This document shows positions 8,483-16,405 of a stretch of 64,000 nucleotides of DNA, one piece after another. Within the stretch, counting starts at the first letter, position 1, and each line of letters opens with the position of its first letter. A program made the translations under genes and the position numbers. The stretch comes from Streptomyces aurantiacus (GTDB taxonomy: Bacteria; Actinomycetota; Actinomycetes; Streptomycetales; Streptomycetaceae). The DNA lies in contig NZ_CP114283.1 of NCBI RefSeq assembly GCF_027107535.1, forward strand, positions 186,001-250,000, in the 5' to 3' direction. The notes beneath the pieces were generated by a model that saw only the letters and a list, made by a program, of their open reading frames with translations, was not told where the DNA came from and searched no databases.

Positions 8483-11197
8483 TCACAGCCACCGGACCCT
8501 CCTCGTCACCCGGGTCACGACCGTCGAGTAGCCGATGCCGACCAGGAGGGAGACGAACAGGGCAGCGAGCGGGAAGTCCTCCTGGAGGTAGGGATAGACC
8601 TGATAGTGCGTCAGATAGATGTAGAGGGAACTGCTTGCCAGGACGCCTGCGAGCGCGTTGAGCGGGCCGAGGCCGGGCAGGACCGGTACCCAGATCAGCA
8701 GCCCCAGACCGACGATCACGATGCCCGTGCGCAGGGGCTGGTCCTGGAACAGGCCGGGCACGGTGAGCAGCAGCACCGCCGTCAGCAGCGCCCGCTGCCG
8801 TACGGTGTCGGCCCGTGCGGCCGCCCATCCCAGCGTGAACAACCAGAAGACCACTGTGGGGCTGAGGTGGGGGTGCGCGGGCGCCAGGTCCAGCAGGTCG
8901 TAGCGGCCGATGAGGCCTATGGCCGTGAGTGCCAGCGGGACGCCGAACGCGTACCGCCGTTCCAGCCGGTCCAGCAGCGGCACGGCCATGAGGGCAGCGA
9001 GGACGACAAGGAAGTGGACCAGGGCCTCCACGAACCAGTAGGCCCGGTCGAAGCGGTCGTTCCCCGGGGAGAGCAGGCTGTTGAGCAGTACGGCGTTGGC
9101 CGGGTCGTAGACGTCGGTCAGGAGCACCGCTCCCGTGATCCACGCCATGCTCGGTACCGCGATGCGGGCGATGCCGCGCCACAGGTGCCGGACGCGCTCC
9201 CGGCGTACGGCGTCGGTCAGATGGAAGCGGGCGAAGTTGTAGCCGGCGGCGCAGATGAGGATGTGGGCGAAGCCCTTGATCTCGAAGAGCCGGATGTGCG
9301 AGCCGACGATGAGGACGATCCCGACGGCGCGCAGCGCGATGCCGGTCTCCAGCGTGCGGCGGGTCCGCCACGACTCCGGGCTGGTCCAGGCGCGCAGCGT
9401 CCTGCGGAGTCCCGGGGGTGGCGGGGCCCGCCACGGTTCCCGCCCGCCTTCGCCGTCTGCGGCCCCTCGCGTTCCTTCGGTTGTGGGCGCCGCCACGGCG
9501 CGCAGCTCGCGGATCGTCCTCCTGTGCCAGTCGGCGGGCAGATGGCCCAGGGCCTCCTCCAGACGCAGGGACATCTCGACGTAGCACAGGGAGTCACCGC
9601 CGAGGCCGACGAAGCTGCTGTCCTCGGTGACGTCGGCGTGGTCGAGGATCTCCGCGTAGAGACGGCGGAGGTCCTGACCCGGGCCGGGTGTCTCCTCGTC
9701 CGCCGGGCACGTCAGTCGCCGTACGGCCTCGTAGTCCGGCTTGCCCGTGGCCAGGCGAGGGAGCCGGGCGAGGACCCGGACCCGTACGGCGCGGGGCGGA
9801 AGCCCGCACTCCTGGGCCACCAGCCGCCTGATCCGTGCCTGGTCACCGGCATCTCCGAGGGCGGCGACCGAGAGCGCCTCCCCGTCCCCGGCGCAGTACG
9901 CCGTGACCCCGCGCTGCTCCAGGAGGGACTCGACGCGCTGGGGGTCGATGCGCAGCCCGAGGATCTTCGCGAAGCGGCTGCGGCGGCCCACGATCTCGTA
10001 GAGCCCGTCGGGCGCGCGCCGGGCGAGGTCTCCGGTGTGCAGTTCCTCCACGGTCCGGCCGAGGGCGAGGTCGGCCGGGCTCTCGGCGTATCCGAGCATC
10101 ACGTTCGGTCCCGAGTAGACCAGCTCACCGGTGTCCGGGTCGTGTCCCTCGACCGGCCGCAGCCGGAAGGAGCCGCCGGGTATCGGCACGCCGACGGCCT
10201 CGGGGCGCTCGGCGGCCAGGTGCGGCGGGAGGTAGGCCATGCGGGCCGTGGCCTCGGTCTGTCCGTACATGACGAAGAGCTGCCAGCCCGAACGGCGCCC
10301 CGACTCGGCGTACCGGGTCACGCGTTGCGGCGCCAGCCGCCCCCCGGCCTGGGTGACGCGGCGCAGGTGCGGCAGTTCCATCCGCTCGAAGCCGACCCGG
10401 TCGAGCAGGTCGAAGGTGTACGGCACTCCTGCCAGTGAGCTGCCGCGCCCGGCGCGGAACTCGTCCCAGAAGGCGGCGTCGGACACCGACCGTTCGGTGA
10501 GGATCAGCCCCGCGCCGCGCAGCAGATGACTGTGGAGGACGGAGAGGCCGTAGCAGTAGTGCATGGGGAGGGTGGTGGCCGCGCGGTCGGTGTCGGTGAT
10601 GTCGAGGTAGGCGGCGATGGACTCGGCGTTGGCCTGGACGTTCTCGTGCGAGAGCCGGACCAGTTTGGGCGAGCCGGTGGAGCCGGAGGTGCTGAGCAGC
10701 AGGGCGAGGTCCGGGTGGAGGACGTGGGCGCTCTCGGGATGCCTTTCGTCGAGGGTCCATGTCCCGCGGGCATCCGGACGCGCCACCACGTCGGGGGAGT
10801 ACGCGTCCGTCAGTGAGCGGAGGGTGCTCTCGTTGTCGCCGGGGACGAGCAGGACGGGGTGACCGGCGGACAGAGCGGCCAGATACGTGATGAGGGCATC
10901 GGTCTGATTGGCCCCCGCCAGCAGCACCAGCCGCCGTACGGGCCCGAGGCGCTCGGCGGTCGCGGCCACCCGCTCGGCCAGCTCGCGGTACGACAGCTGT
11001 CCCGTCGGCGTGATGAGTGCGACGCGGTCGCCGTACGCCGCGAGTCCACGCGCGAACGGTACGCGGTTCGGGTCTTCGTGCGGCACCGGAGGTGCGCTCG
11101 GGACAGCGGACGGGCGAGGCGTCGCCGTTGGGTGGGGAGCCGGAACCGGCGCACGCCCGGGAGACGGAATCGAGAGGGACTTGGATGGGTAAGGCAT
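8483..11197 (-). CDS. Adenylation-carrier protein-acyltransferase fusion, iron-regulated
   Basis: A 904-residue three-domain protein. After a Pro-rich leader, an AMP-binding domain (about residues 40-510) shows LLLSTSGSTGSPKLVRLSHEN in parts (A3-type loop), YGQTEATARMAY, the GDLARRAPDGLYEIVGR block and a C-terminal PRLATGKPDYE with the expected catalytic Lys. A carrier domain follows with the phosphopantetheine Ser in GLGGDSLCYVEMS (about residue 550). From ~620 on there are about ten hydrophobic helices with acyltransferase-3/OatA-like features (SHIRLFEIKG, AYWFVEALVHFLVVL). The likely logic is activation of a carboxylic acid, loading on the carrier and transfer by the membrane domain; substrates are unknown. 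The iron box at 11249 lies between it and the divergent iron transporter. Confidence 0.85.
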   Translation of the reverse strand: MPYPSKSLSIPSPGRAPVPAPHPTATPRPSAVPSAPPVPHEDPNRVPFARGLAAYGDRVALITPTGQLSYRELAERVAATAERLGPVRRLVLLAGANQTDALITYLAALSAGHPVLLVPGDNESTLRSLTDAYSPDVVARPDARGTWTLDERHPESAHVLHPDLALLLSTSGSTGSPKLVRLSHENVQANAESIAAYLDITDTDRAATTLPMHYCYGLSVLHSHLLRGAGLILTERSVSDAAFWDEFRAGRGSSLAGVPYTFDLLDRVGFERMELPHLRRVTQAGGRLAPQRVTRYAESGRRSGWQLFVMYGQTEATARMAYLPPHLAAERPEAVGVPIPGGSFRLRPVEGHDPDTGELVYSGPNVMLGYAESPADLALGRTVEELHTGDLARRAPDGLYEIVGRRSRFAKILGLRIDPQRVESLLEQRGVTAYCAGDGEALSVAALGDAGDQARIRRLVAQECGLPPRAVRVRVLARLPRLATGKPDYEAVRRLTCPADEETPGPGQDLRRLYAEILDHADVTEDSSFVGLGGDSLCYVEMSLRLEEALGHLPADWHRRTIRELRAVAAPTTEGTRGAADGEGGREPWRAPPPPGLRRTLRAWTSPESWRTRRTLETGIALRAVGIVLIVGSHIRLFEIKGFAHILICAAGYNFARFHLTDAVRRERVRHLWRGIARIAVPSMAWITGAVLLTDVYDPANAVLLNSLLSPGNDRFDRAYWFVEALVHFLVVLAALMAVPLLDRLERRYAFGVPLALTAIGLIGRYDLLDLAPAHPHLSPTVVFWLFTLGWAAARADTVRQRALLTAVLLLTVPGLFQDQPLRTGIVIVGLGLLIWVPVLPGLGPLNALAGVLASSSLYIYLTHYQVYPYLQEDFPLAALFVSLLVGIGYSTVVTRVTRRVRWL

Positions 11198-11248
11198 GGG
11201 GCGCGCCCTTTCTGCGGCAACGTCCGCTAAGCACTGAACCCTTGACGA

Positions 11249-11267
11249 TTAGGCAAGCTTTACCTTA
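11249..11267. promoter_or_regulatory. DmdR/IdeR-type iron box
   Basis: TTAGGCAAGCTTTACCTTA fits the 19-bp actinobacterial iron box pattern (TTAGG, central AG/CT, CCT-A at the end) with few deviations. It sits between divergent genes: 51 nt upstream of the minus-strand fusion enzyme and 113 nt upstream of the transporter operon. A TTGACG hexamer at 11242-11247 begins just before it, so a bound repressor would cover the rightward promoter. Both transcripts are expected to be derepressed under iron limitation. Confidence 0.78.
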
Positions 11268-11380
11268 TTCATAACATGGTCATAATCAAGCCACGGCAAA
11301 CGCACAGGATCGCTTCGTCCTTCGCTCTCCACCGACATGACCGCGGTGGCGTTCAGGCGAGCCCTGCAGGAAGGCACACC

Positions 11381-12427
11381 ATGCGACGCCCCTCGGTTCG
11401 CCGGATGACCGCGCTGGTCACAGCCGGTCTTTTGCTCCCCGCCCTCGCGGCGTGCGGCTCCGACGACAAGGACGGCGGGGACGACGGCGCCGGCTCCTCC
11501 CTCGTCATCTACTCCGGCCGCAACGAGAAGCTGGTCAAGCCACTTCTGGACAAGTTGGAGAAAGCCGTCGGTACCGAGGTCGAGGTGCGGTATGGCGACA
11601 GCGCGGAGCTCGCCGCCCAGATCCTGGAGGAGGGTGACCGCACCAAGGCCGGGCTGTTCTTCTCCCAGGACGCCGGCGCGCTGGGCGCCCTGTCCAAGGA
11701 GGGCATGCTGCAGAAGCTGCCCGCAGCCACCCTCGACCAGGTCGACGAGGTGTACCGGGGATCCGACGGTGACTGGGTCGGCCTCTCGGGACGTGTCCGC
11801 GTCATCGCGTACAACCCGGACAAAGTCACCGAGGACGAGGTCCCGGACAGCGTCTTCGACGTGGTGAAACCGGAGTGGAAGGGCAAGGTCGGTTTCGCGC
11901 CGACCAACGCCTCCTTCCAGGCGTTCGTCACCGGTATGCGCGTCCTCAAGGGCGACGACACCACCCGCCAGTGGCTGGAGGACCTCAAGGCGAACGGCGC
12001 CAAGACCTACGCCCACAACCTCGCCACCCTGGACGCCGTCGAGGCCGGCGAGGTCTCCCTCGGCCTGGTCAACCACTACTACTGGTACGAGCGGGTCGCC
12101 GAGAAGGGCGAGGACAAGGTCAACTCCAAGCTGCACTTCCTGCCCGGCAAGGACCCCGGCGCGCTCATCAACGTCGCCGGAGCGGGCATCCTCAAGGACA
12201 GCGGGCAGAGCGAGACCGCTCAGAAGGCCGTGGACTACCTGCTGTCGAAGGACGCGCAGACCTACTTCGCGGACACGACCAAGGAGTACCCGCTGGCCGC
12301 GGGCGTCACCAGCACCGTCGAGGGCCTGCCGCCGTTCGAGTCGCTCCAGTCGCCCGACATCGACCTCGGCAAGCTGGAGTCCCTCCAGGAGACACTGGCC
12401 ATGCTCCAGGACGCCGGACTGGTCTGA
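11381..12427 (+). CDS. Ferric iron ABC transporter substrate-binding lipoprotein (FbpA/FutA type)
   Basis: A 348-residue lipoprotein. The ATG at 11381 follows GGAAGG with 6-nt spacing. The signal peptide ends in a lipobox (LPALAACG), so the mature protein is anchored at Cys. The start of the mature domain (LVIYSGRNEKLVKPLLDKLE) and the block KAGLFFSQDAGALGALSKEG are characteristic of FbpA-like ferric-binding proteins, and the tyrosine-rich HYYWYERV matches the Fe-coordinating Tyr pair of that family. It is the first gene of a three-gene operon downstream of the iron box. It binds ferric ion, possibly with a synergistic anion, and hands it to the permease. Confidence 0.9.
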   Translation: MRRPSVRRMTALVTAGLLLPALAACGSDDKDGGDDGAGSSLVIYSGRNEKLVKPLLDKLEKAVGTEVEVRYGDSAELAAQILEEGDRTKAGLFFSQDAGALGALSKEGMLQKLPAATLDQVDEVYRGSDGDWVGLSGRVRVIAYNPDKVTEDEVPDSVFDVVKPEWKGKVGFAPTNASFQAFVTGMRVLKGDDTTRQWLEDLKANGAKTYAHNLATLDAVEAGEVSLGLVNHYYWYERVAEKGEDKVNSKLHFLPGKDPGALINVAGAGILKDSGQSETAQKAVDYLLSKDAQTYFADTTKEYPLAAGVTSTVEGLPPFESLQSPDIDLGKLESLQETLAMLQDAGLV

Positions 12428-12433
12428 CCTGCC

Positions 12434-14011
12434 GTGCGCACATCGCCGTCCATGGCCGGAAGGACACGTACGCCGTCCCGCCCGCCACGGAAAACACGTA
12501 CGGCCGGCAGCAGGCCACCCCTGGTCCTGCTCGTCCCCGCCTGCGTGGCCGCCCTGTTCGCCCTGCTGCCCCTCGGCTACCTCGCCGTCCGCGCCCTGGA
12601 GCGCGGCCCGGCCTTCGCCTGGGACGTCGTCGCCGACGAACGCACCCTGGACCTCCTCGGCCGCAGCCTCGGCCTGACCGTCGTCGTCGTGGCGGCCTGC
12701 CTCGTCCTGGGGATCTCGCTGGCCTGGCTGACCGTGCGCACCGCACTGCCCGGAGCCCGCGCCTGGTCGGTGCTGGCCACGCTGCCGCTGGCCGTGCCCA
12801 GCTACGTCGCCGCGTTCGCCTGGCTGTCGGCCGAGCCGGACCTCGCCGGGTTCGGCGGCGCCGCGCTCGCCCTGACGCTGGTCAGCTTTCCCTACGTCCA
12901 GCTGCCGGTCGCCGCCGCGCTGCGAGGCATCGACCCGGCACAGGAGGAGGCCGCCCGCTCCCTCGGCCACGGGCCGCTGCGGACCTTCCTCCGGGTCACG
13001 CTCCCGCAGTTGCGCCCGGCGGCCGCGGGCGGGGCGCTGCTCGTCGCGCTGTACGTGCTCTCCGACTTCGGCGCGGTGTCACTGATGCGGTACGACACCT
13101 TCACCCGGGCCATCCACACCTCGTACCGCGCCTCCTTCGACCGGACACCGGCCGCCGCCCTCAGCGTGGTGCTGGTCGTGATGACCATCGCGCTGGTGGC
13201 CGCCGAAGCCCGTACGCGCGGACGCGCCGGGCACGCCAGGACCGGTACGGGCACCGCCCGCCCGGCGGTCCCGTTCGCCCTCGGCCGGTGGCGGCCGCTC
13301 GCCCTGCTGTGGTGCGCGGCGGTGGTGGCCGTGGCCGTCGCCTTCCCGCTGGGCACCCTCGGGTACTGGCTGGCCGTCGGCTCCTCGGCCACCTGGGACC
13401 TCGGCGGACTCGCCGAGACGGCCTGGGCCACGCTCGGCGTCGCGGCGGCGGGCGCCGGTCTCACCACCGTCCTCGCCCTGCCGGTCGGGGTGATCGCCGC
13501 GCGGCACCGGGGGCGCGGCGCCCGTCTGCTGGAGCAGGCGGCGTACGCGGGGCACGCGCTGCCCGGCATCACCGTTGCGCTCGCCCTGGTGTTCTTCGCC
13601 GTGCGCTACGCCTACCCGCTCTACCAGCAACTCCCGCTGCTGATCTGCGCGTACGCGGTCCTCTTCCTCCCGGTCGCGGTGGCCGCGACCCGCGCGGCCG
13701 TGCTCCAGTCGGCGCCCGTCCTGGAGGACATGGCCCGCTCGCTCGGACGACGGCCGTGGCAGGTGCTGCGCGAGGTGACCGTGCCGCTGGCCGCGCCCGG
13801 CGTGGCGGCCGGGGCCGCGCTCACCTTCGTGGTCTGCATGAAGGAGCTGCCCGCCACCCTCCTCCTGCGCCCCACCGGCATGGACACCCTCGCCACCCGG
13901 CTGTGGACCGAGACCGGCGCCGGATCCTTCGCGGCAGCCGCCCCGTACGCCGCCGTGCTGATCCTGCTGGCCGCCGTCCCCTCGTACCTCCTAGGCAGGC
14001 ACCGGACATGA
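12434..14011 (+). CDS. Ferric iron ABC transporter permease (FbpB type, two fused domains)
   Basis: A 525-residue polytopic protein starting at GTG 12434, 6 nt after the binding-protein stop. It contains two tandem permease halves of the BPD_transp_1 type, each with an EAA loop: EEAARSLGHGPLRTFLRVTLP in the first half and LEDMARSLGRRPWQVLREVTVP in the second. This fused arrangement is standard for FbpB/HitB/AfuB permeases. The stop overlaps the ATPase start (ATGA at 14008-14011), indicating translational coupling. Confidence 0.9.
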   Translation: MRTSPSMAGRTRTPSRPPRKTRTAGSRPPLVLLVPACVAALFALLPLGYLAVRALERGPAFAWDVVADERTLDLLGRSLGLTVVVVAACLVLGISLAWLTVRTALPGARAWSVLATLPLAVPSYVAAFAWLSAEPDLAGFGGAALALTLVSFPYVQLPVAAALRGIDPAQEEAARSLGHGPLRTFLRVTLPQLRPAAAGGALLVALYVLSDFGAVSLMRYDTFTRAIHTSYRASFDRTPAAALSVVLVVMTIALVAAEARTRGRAGHARTGTGTARPAVPFALGRWRPLALLWCAAVVAVAVAFPLGTLGYWLAVGSSATWDLGGLAETAWATLGVAAAGAGLTTVLALPVGVIAARHRGRGARLLEQAAYAGHALPGITVALALVFFAVRYAYPLYQQLPLLICAYAVLFLPVAVAATRAAVLQSAPVLEDMARSLGRRPWQVLREVTVPLAAPGVAAGAALTFVVCMKELPATLLLRPTGMDTLATRLWTETGAGSFAAAAPYAAVLILLAAVPSYLLGRHRT

Positions 14012-15060
14012 ACGAGATGAACGCACTGCACGTCGAGGGGCTCACCAAGTCCTACGGAGCCGGGGAGCCGATCCTGCGCGGCCTCGAACTCACCGTCCCC
14101 GCAGGCGCGTTGGCGGCGGTCCTCGGGCCCTCCGGCTGTGGCAAGACCACCATGCTGCGGGTCGTCGCCGGGTTCCTGCGCGCAGACGAGGGCACCGTCC
14201 GACTCGGCGACCGGCTCCTGAGCGGGCCCGGCGTCCACCTCCCGCCGGAACGGCGCCGCATCGGCATCGTGCCCCAGGAAGGCGCCCTCTTCCCACACCT
14301 GAGCGTGGCCCGCAACGTCGCCTTCGGACTGACCGGCGCGGACCGCTCCGAACGACGGCGCGTCACGGACGAGATGCTCGAACTGGTCGGCCTCGCCGGA
14401 TACGGCGACCGCATGCCGCACGAGCTGTCCGGAGGCCAGCAACAGCGCGTCGCCCTGGCCCGCGCGCTCGCCCCGCGACCCGGGCTCGTGCTGCTCGACG
14501 AGCCGTTCAACGCCCTCGACAGCGCACTGCGGGCGGGAGTGCGGGCGGACGTACGGTCCGCGTTGCGGGCCACCGGCGCCACGGCCGTCCTCGTCACCCA
14601 CGACCAGCAGGAAGCCCTGTCCACCGCCGACCTCGTCGCCGTCGTACGAGACGGCCGGGTCGCCCAGTGCGCCACCCCGCAGGACCTCTACCGGCGCCCC
14701 GCGGATCCCTGGATCGCCGGCTTCGTCGGCGACGCCGTCCTGCTCCCCGGCACCGTAGAAGGCGACGGCACGGCCCTGACCGCCCTGGGCGTCGTGCCCC
14801 TCGCCGTCCCGCCCGACGGGCTCCGCGCCGGCACGGTCCTGCTCCGCCCGGAACAGTTGCTCCTGACCGACACGGACGCCGACGGCTCGGTCAGGGGCAC
14901 GGTCACCGACGTCTCGTACTACGGCCACGACGCCATGGTCACCGTGGCCGTCCAGGGCCATGAAACCCCGGTCGGCATCCGCGTCGCGGGCCCCCTGTCC
15001 GTCCGCCCGGGGGAGGAGATGGGCGTCCGCGTCGTGGGTGAGGCCGGCCTCCACCCGTAG
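14008..15060 (+). CDS. Ferric iron ABC transporter ATP-binding protein (FbpC type)
   Basis: A 350-residue ABC ATPase. Walker A is GPSGCGKTT, the Q-loop lies in VPQEGALFPHL, the ABC signature is LSGGQQQR, Walker B is LVLLDEPFNALD and the switch His lies in VLVTHDQQEAL. The C-terminal ~110 residues form a TOBE-like regulatory domain (VLLRPEQLLLT). The ATG at 14008 overlaps the permease stop. It energises uptake by the preceding two products and completes the operon, which ends 200 nt before the att repeat B. Confidence 0.92.
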   Translation: MNEMNALHVEGLTKSYGAGEPILRGLELTVPAGALAAVLGPSGCGKTTMLRVVAGFLRADEGTVRLGDRLLSGPGVHLPPERRRIGIVPQEGALFPHLSVARNVAFGLTGADRSERRRVTDEMLELVGLAGYGDRMPHELSGGQQQRVALARALAPRPGLVLLDEPFNALDSALRAGVRADVRSALRATGATAVLVTHDQQEALSTADLVAVVRDGRVAQCATPQDLYRRPADPWIAGFVGDAVLLPGTVEGDGTALTALGVVPLAVPPDGLRAGTVLLRPEQLLLTDTDADGSVRGTVTDVSYYGHDAMVTVAVQGHETPVGIRVAGPLSVRPGEEMGVRVVGEAGLHP

Positions 15061-15260
15061 CCACGGTTCACCACGGCTTTCGCCTCTGAGGTTCCCCCGC
15101 TGCGCGAGCCCGAAGGCCGCCTCGGCAATGTCGCGTGCGCAATCCGTGGGGGCGGTCGGACTCAGCCCTGGGACGCATGTGCCCCGAGGCCGAGTCCACG
15201 CCAGGGGCGACGTACCCGTCCTGGGGCACGGCACCCTCAAATTGGACTAGTACAACAAAC

Positions 15261-15286
15261 AAACCCCAGGCCACTGACCTGGGGTT
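15261..15286 (-). terminator. tRNA-type terminator hairpin beside att copy B
   Basis: AAACCCCAGG pairs with CCTGGGGTTT around a short loop, T-rich when read on the minus strand. It is very similar to the hairpin at 8146-8173 beside att copy A. Confidence 0.6.
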
Positions 15287-15294
15287 TCGTGATG

Positions 15295-15339
15295 GAGCGG
15301 GTGACGAGAATCGAACTCGCACTCTCAGCTTGGGAAGCT
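15295..15339 (-). repeat. Att repeat B: 3' half of tRNA-Gly(CCC), left end of the AICE
   Basis: This 45-bp sequence is identical to copies A and C and shares with C the two bases before it (TG). It lacks the 5' half of the tRNA. It is the distal junction (attR) of the AICE whose integrase and intact tRNA lie 23 kb to the right. Confidence 0.88.
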
Positions 15340-15480
15340 AAGGGCACCTGGGGCTTGCTCCAAGACTGACCTGCGGCTGAGCGGTGTCGGCGCCTGGCGG
15401 GAGGTCGGCTGGTTCACCGGTGTTCCCCGTGGTTCCCCGCACGATCTGGCACGGGTCTGGCACGACCTCTCCGTCCCGAA

Positions 15481-15936
15481 CTACTGACCAAAGGGGTGGC
15501 CCTGCAACGCCGCGTATGCCCGCTCGACCTCGCCCAGGTACTGCTCCAGGCGGAAACGAACCTCCTCGATGGGCCTGCCATCGAGGCCCGGGTACATCAG
15601 GTCGGACCAGATGACCGTCTCGCCCCGGAGCCGGACCCGGATGGTCAGCCTGTCCGGCCCTGGCTCGGGCTGCTCCTGGGTTGCCACATCCACCGTGCAC
15701 GGCATGTCCGTCGGATAGAGCGGTCCGCCTGGGCGGAGCAGTCGCCTCGGATCGAGGCCGGCCATTCTGCTATCGCTGCGCACAACGACGTCGAGGCCAT
15801 CGACGAAGAGGTACGTGTGAACGGCAGCACACGCGGGCGGCCCAGGACATGCGCTGATGAGCAGCGTGCTCACCGCACCATCGCTTTGCCCATGGGGCAC
15901 GGTGGCCCTCACCTCGCGCGGTGACCTACGCGGCAT
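15481..15936 (-). CDS. Hypothetical protein at the AICE left end
   Basis: A frame of 151 codons with no recognised family. The C-terminal part has an alternating pattern (DRLTIRVRLRGETVIWSDLMYPGLDGRP) suggesting a small beta-rich domain. The ATG at 15936 has only a weak AGG upstream; a GTG at 15873 is an alternative that would remove a charged leader. It is convergent with nothing nearby and separate from the defence operon, which starts 470 nt away on the other strand. Confidence 0.5.
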   Translation of the reverse strand: MPRRSPREVRATVPHGQSDGAVSTLLISACPGPPACAAVHTYLFVDGLDVVVRSDSRMAGLDPRRLLRPGGPLYPTDMPCTVDVATQEQPEPGPDRLTIRVRLRGETVIWSDLMYPGLDGRPIEEVRFRLEQYLGEVERAYAALQGHPFGQ

Positions 15937-16405
15937 CCGCCTGATGTGACGTCATGGGCCGATGCTAGCGGCTGGCCACGAGGAAGCAGCCAACGTGAAG
16001 ATCACAAAGCCTGGAGGAGGAGGGTGACGTGGCCTGGTCGCACTCGAACCTGCGCGCACACGGTTCCGGAGGCCGCGTCGAGTGAGACGAACTTCGCTGG
16101 TCATAGCCGAGGCGGCGATCCGTAGAGGTGAACTCGTCCACGCATGGTCCAAGTGAGCGACCCTCAGGCGGGACGAGTATGAGCGCTGCAGAGTTGACGC
16201 CTCGTCGCGTCGCCTGGGGGTGGCGCGGTGGCTAGACCCGTACAGCCGGGTCAACACCTACCCGGCATCTCCGGCGCTGCCGAACATTGCCAAGTGCCGC
16301 CAAGAGGCCTTGCATCTGACGATCTCGCTAGACCAGTGACTGGTCGAATCTTGATCGCCTACTCTGCTCAACAAGGCGCATGTAGAGCGGTGGTGGGGGA
16401 CAACT
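15937..16405. other. Intergenic region before the defence operon, with a tRNA-Arg-like fragment
   Basis: No open frame looks coding. On the minus strand at about 16040-16070, CTCCGGAACCG followed by GCGCAGGTTCGAGT resembles the anticodon loop (CCG) through T-loop of a tRNA-Arg, after which similarity is lost. The promoter for the defence genes must lie in the last 100 bases; a GGGGGA ribosome binding site precedes the ATG at 16406. Confidence 0.35.

Larger units (their letters stand above)
8179..15339. mobile_element. Att-bounded iron island, segment between att copies A and B
   Basis: The segment is delimited by two identical 45-bp tRNA-Gly 3' halves and holds an adenylation/acyltransferase fusion gene, an iron box and a ferric iron ABC transporter operon. 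It has no integrase, Rep or Tra gene of its own. It may be the remnant of an older AICE whose mobility genes were lost when the resident AICE inserted, or cargo between tandem elements. Bases 8224-8482 contain no recognisable gene. Confidence 0.5.

Noticed and set aside
8276..10438. Plus-strand open frame of 720 codons
   Set aside because: It is the shadow of the adenylation/acyltransferase gene on the minus strand: low-complexity Arg/Gly/Asp/Glu composition and no domain.
11875..15060. Open frame of 1061 codons across the transporter operon
   Set aside because: Only its last 351 codons (from 14008) are the ATPase gene; the upstream part is an out-of-frame Arg-rich reading of the permease and binding-protein genes.
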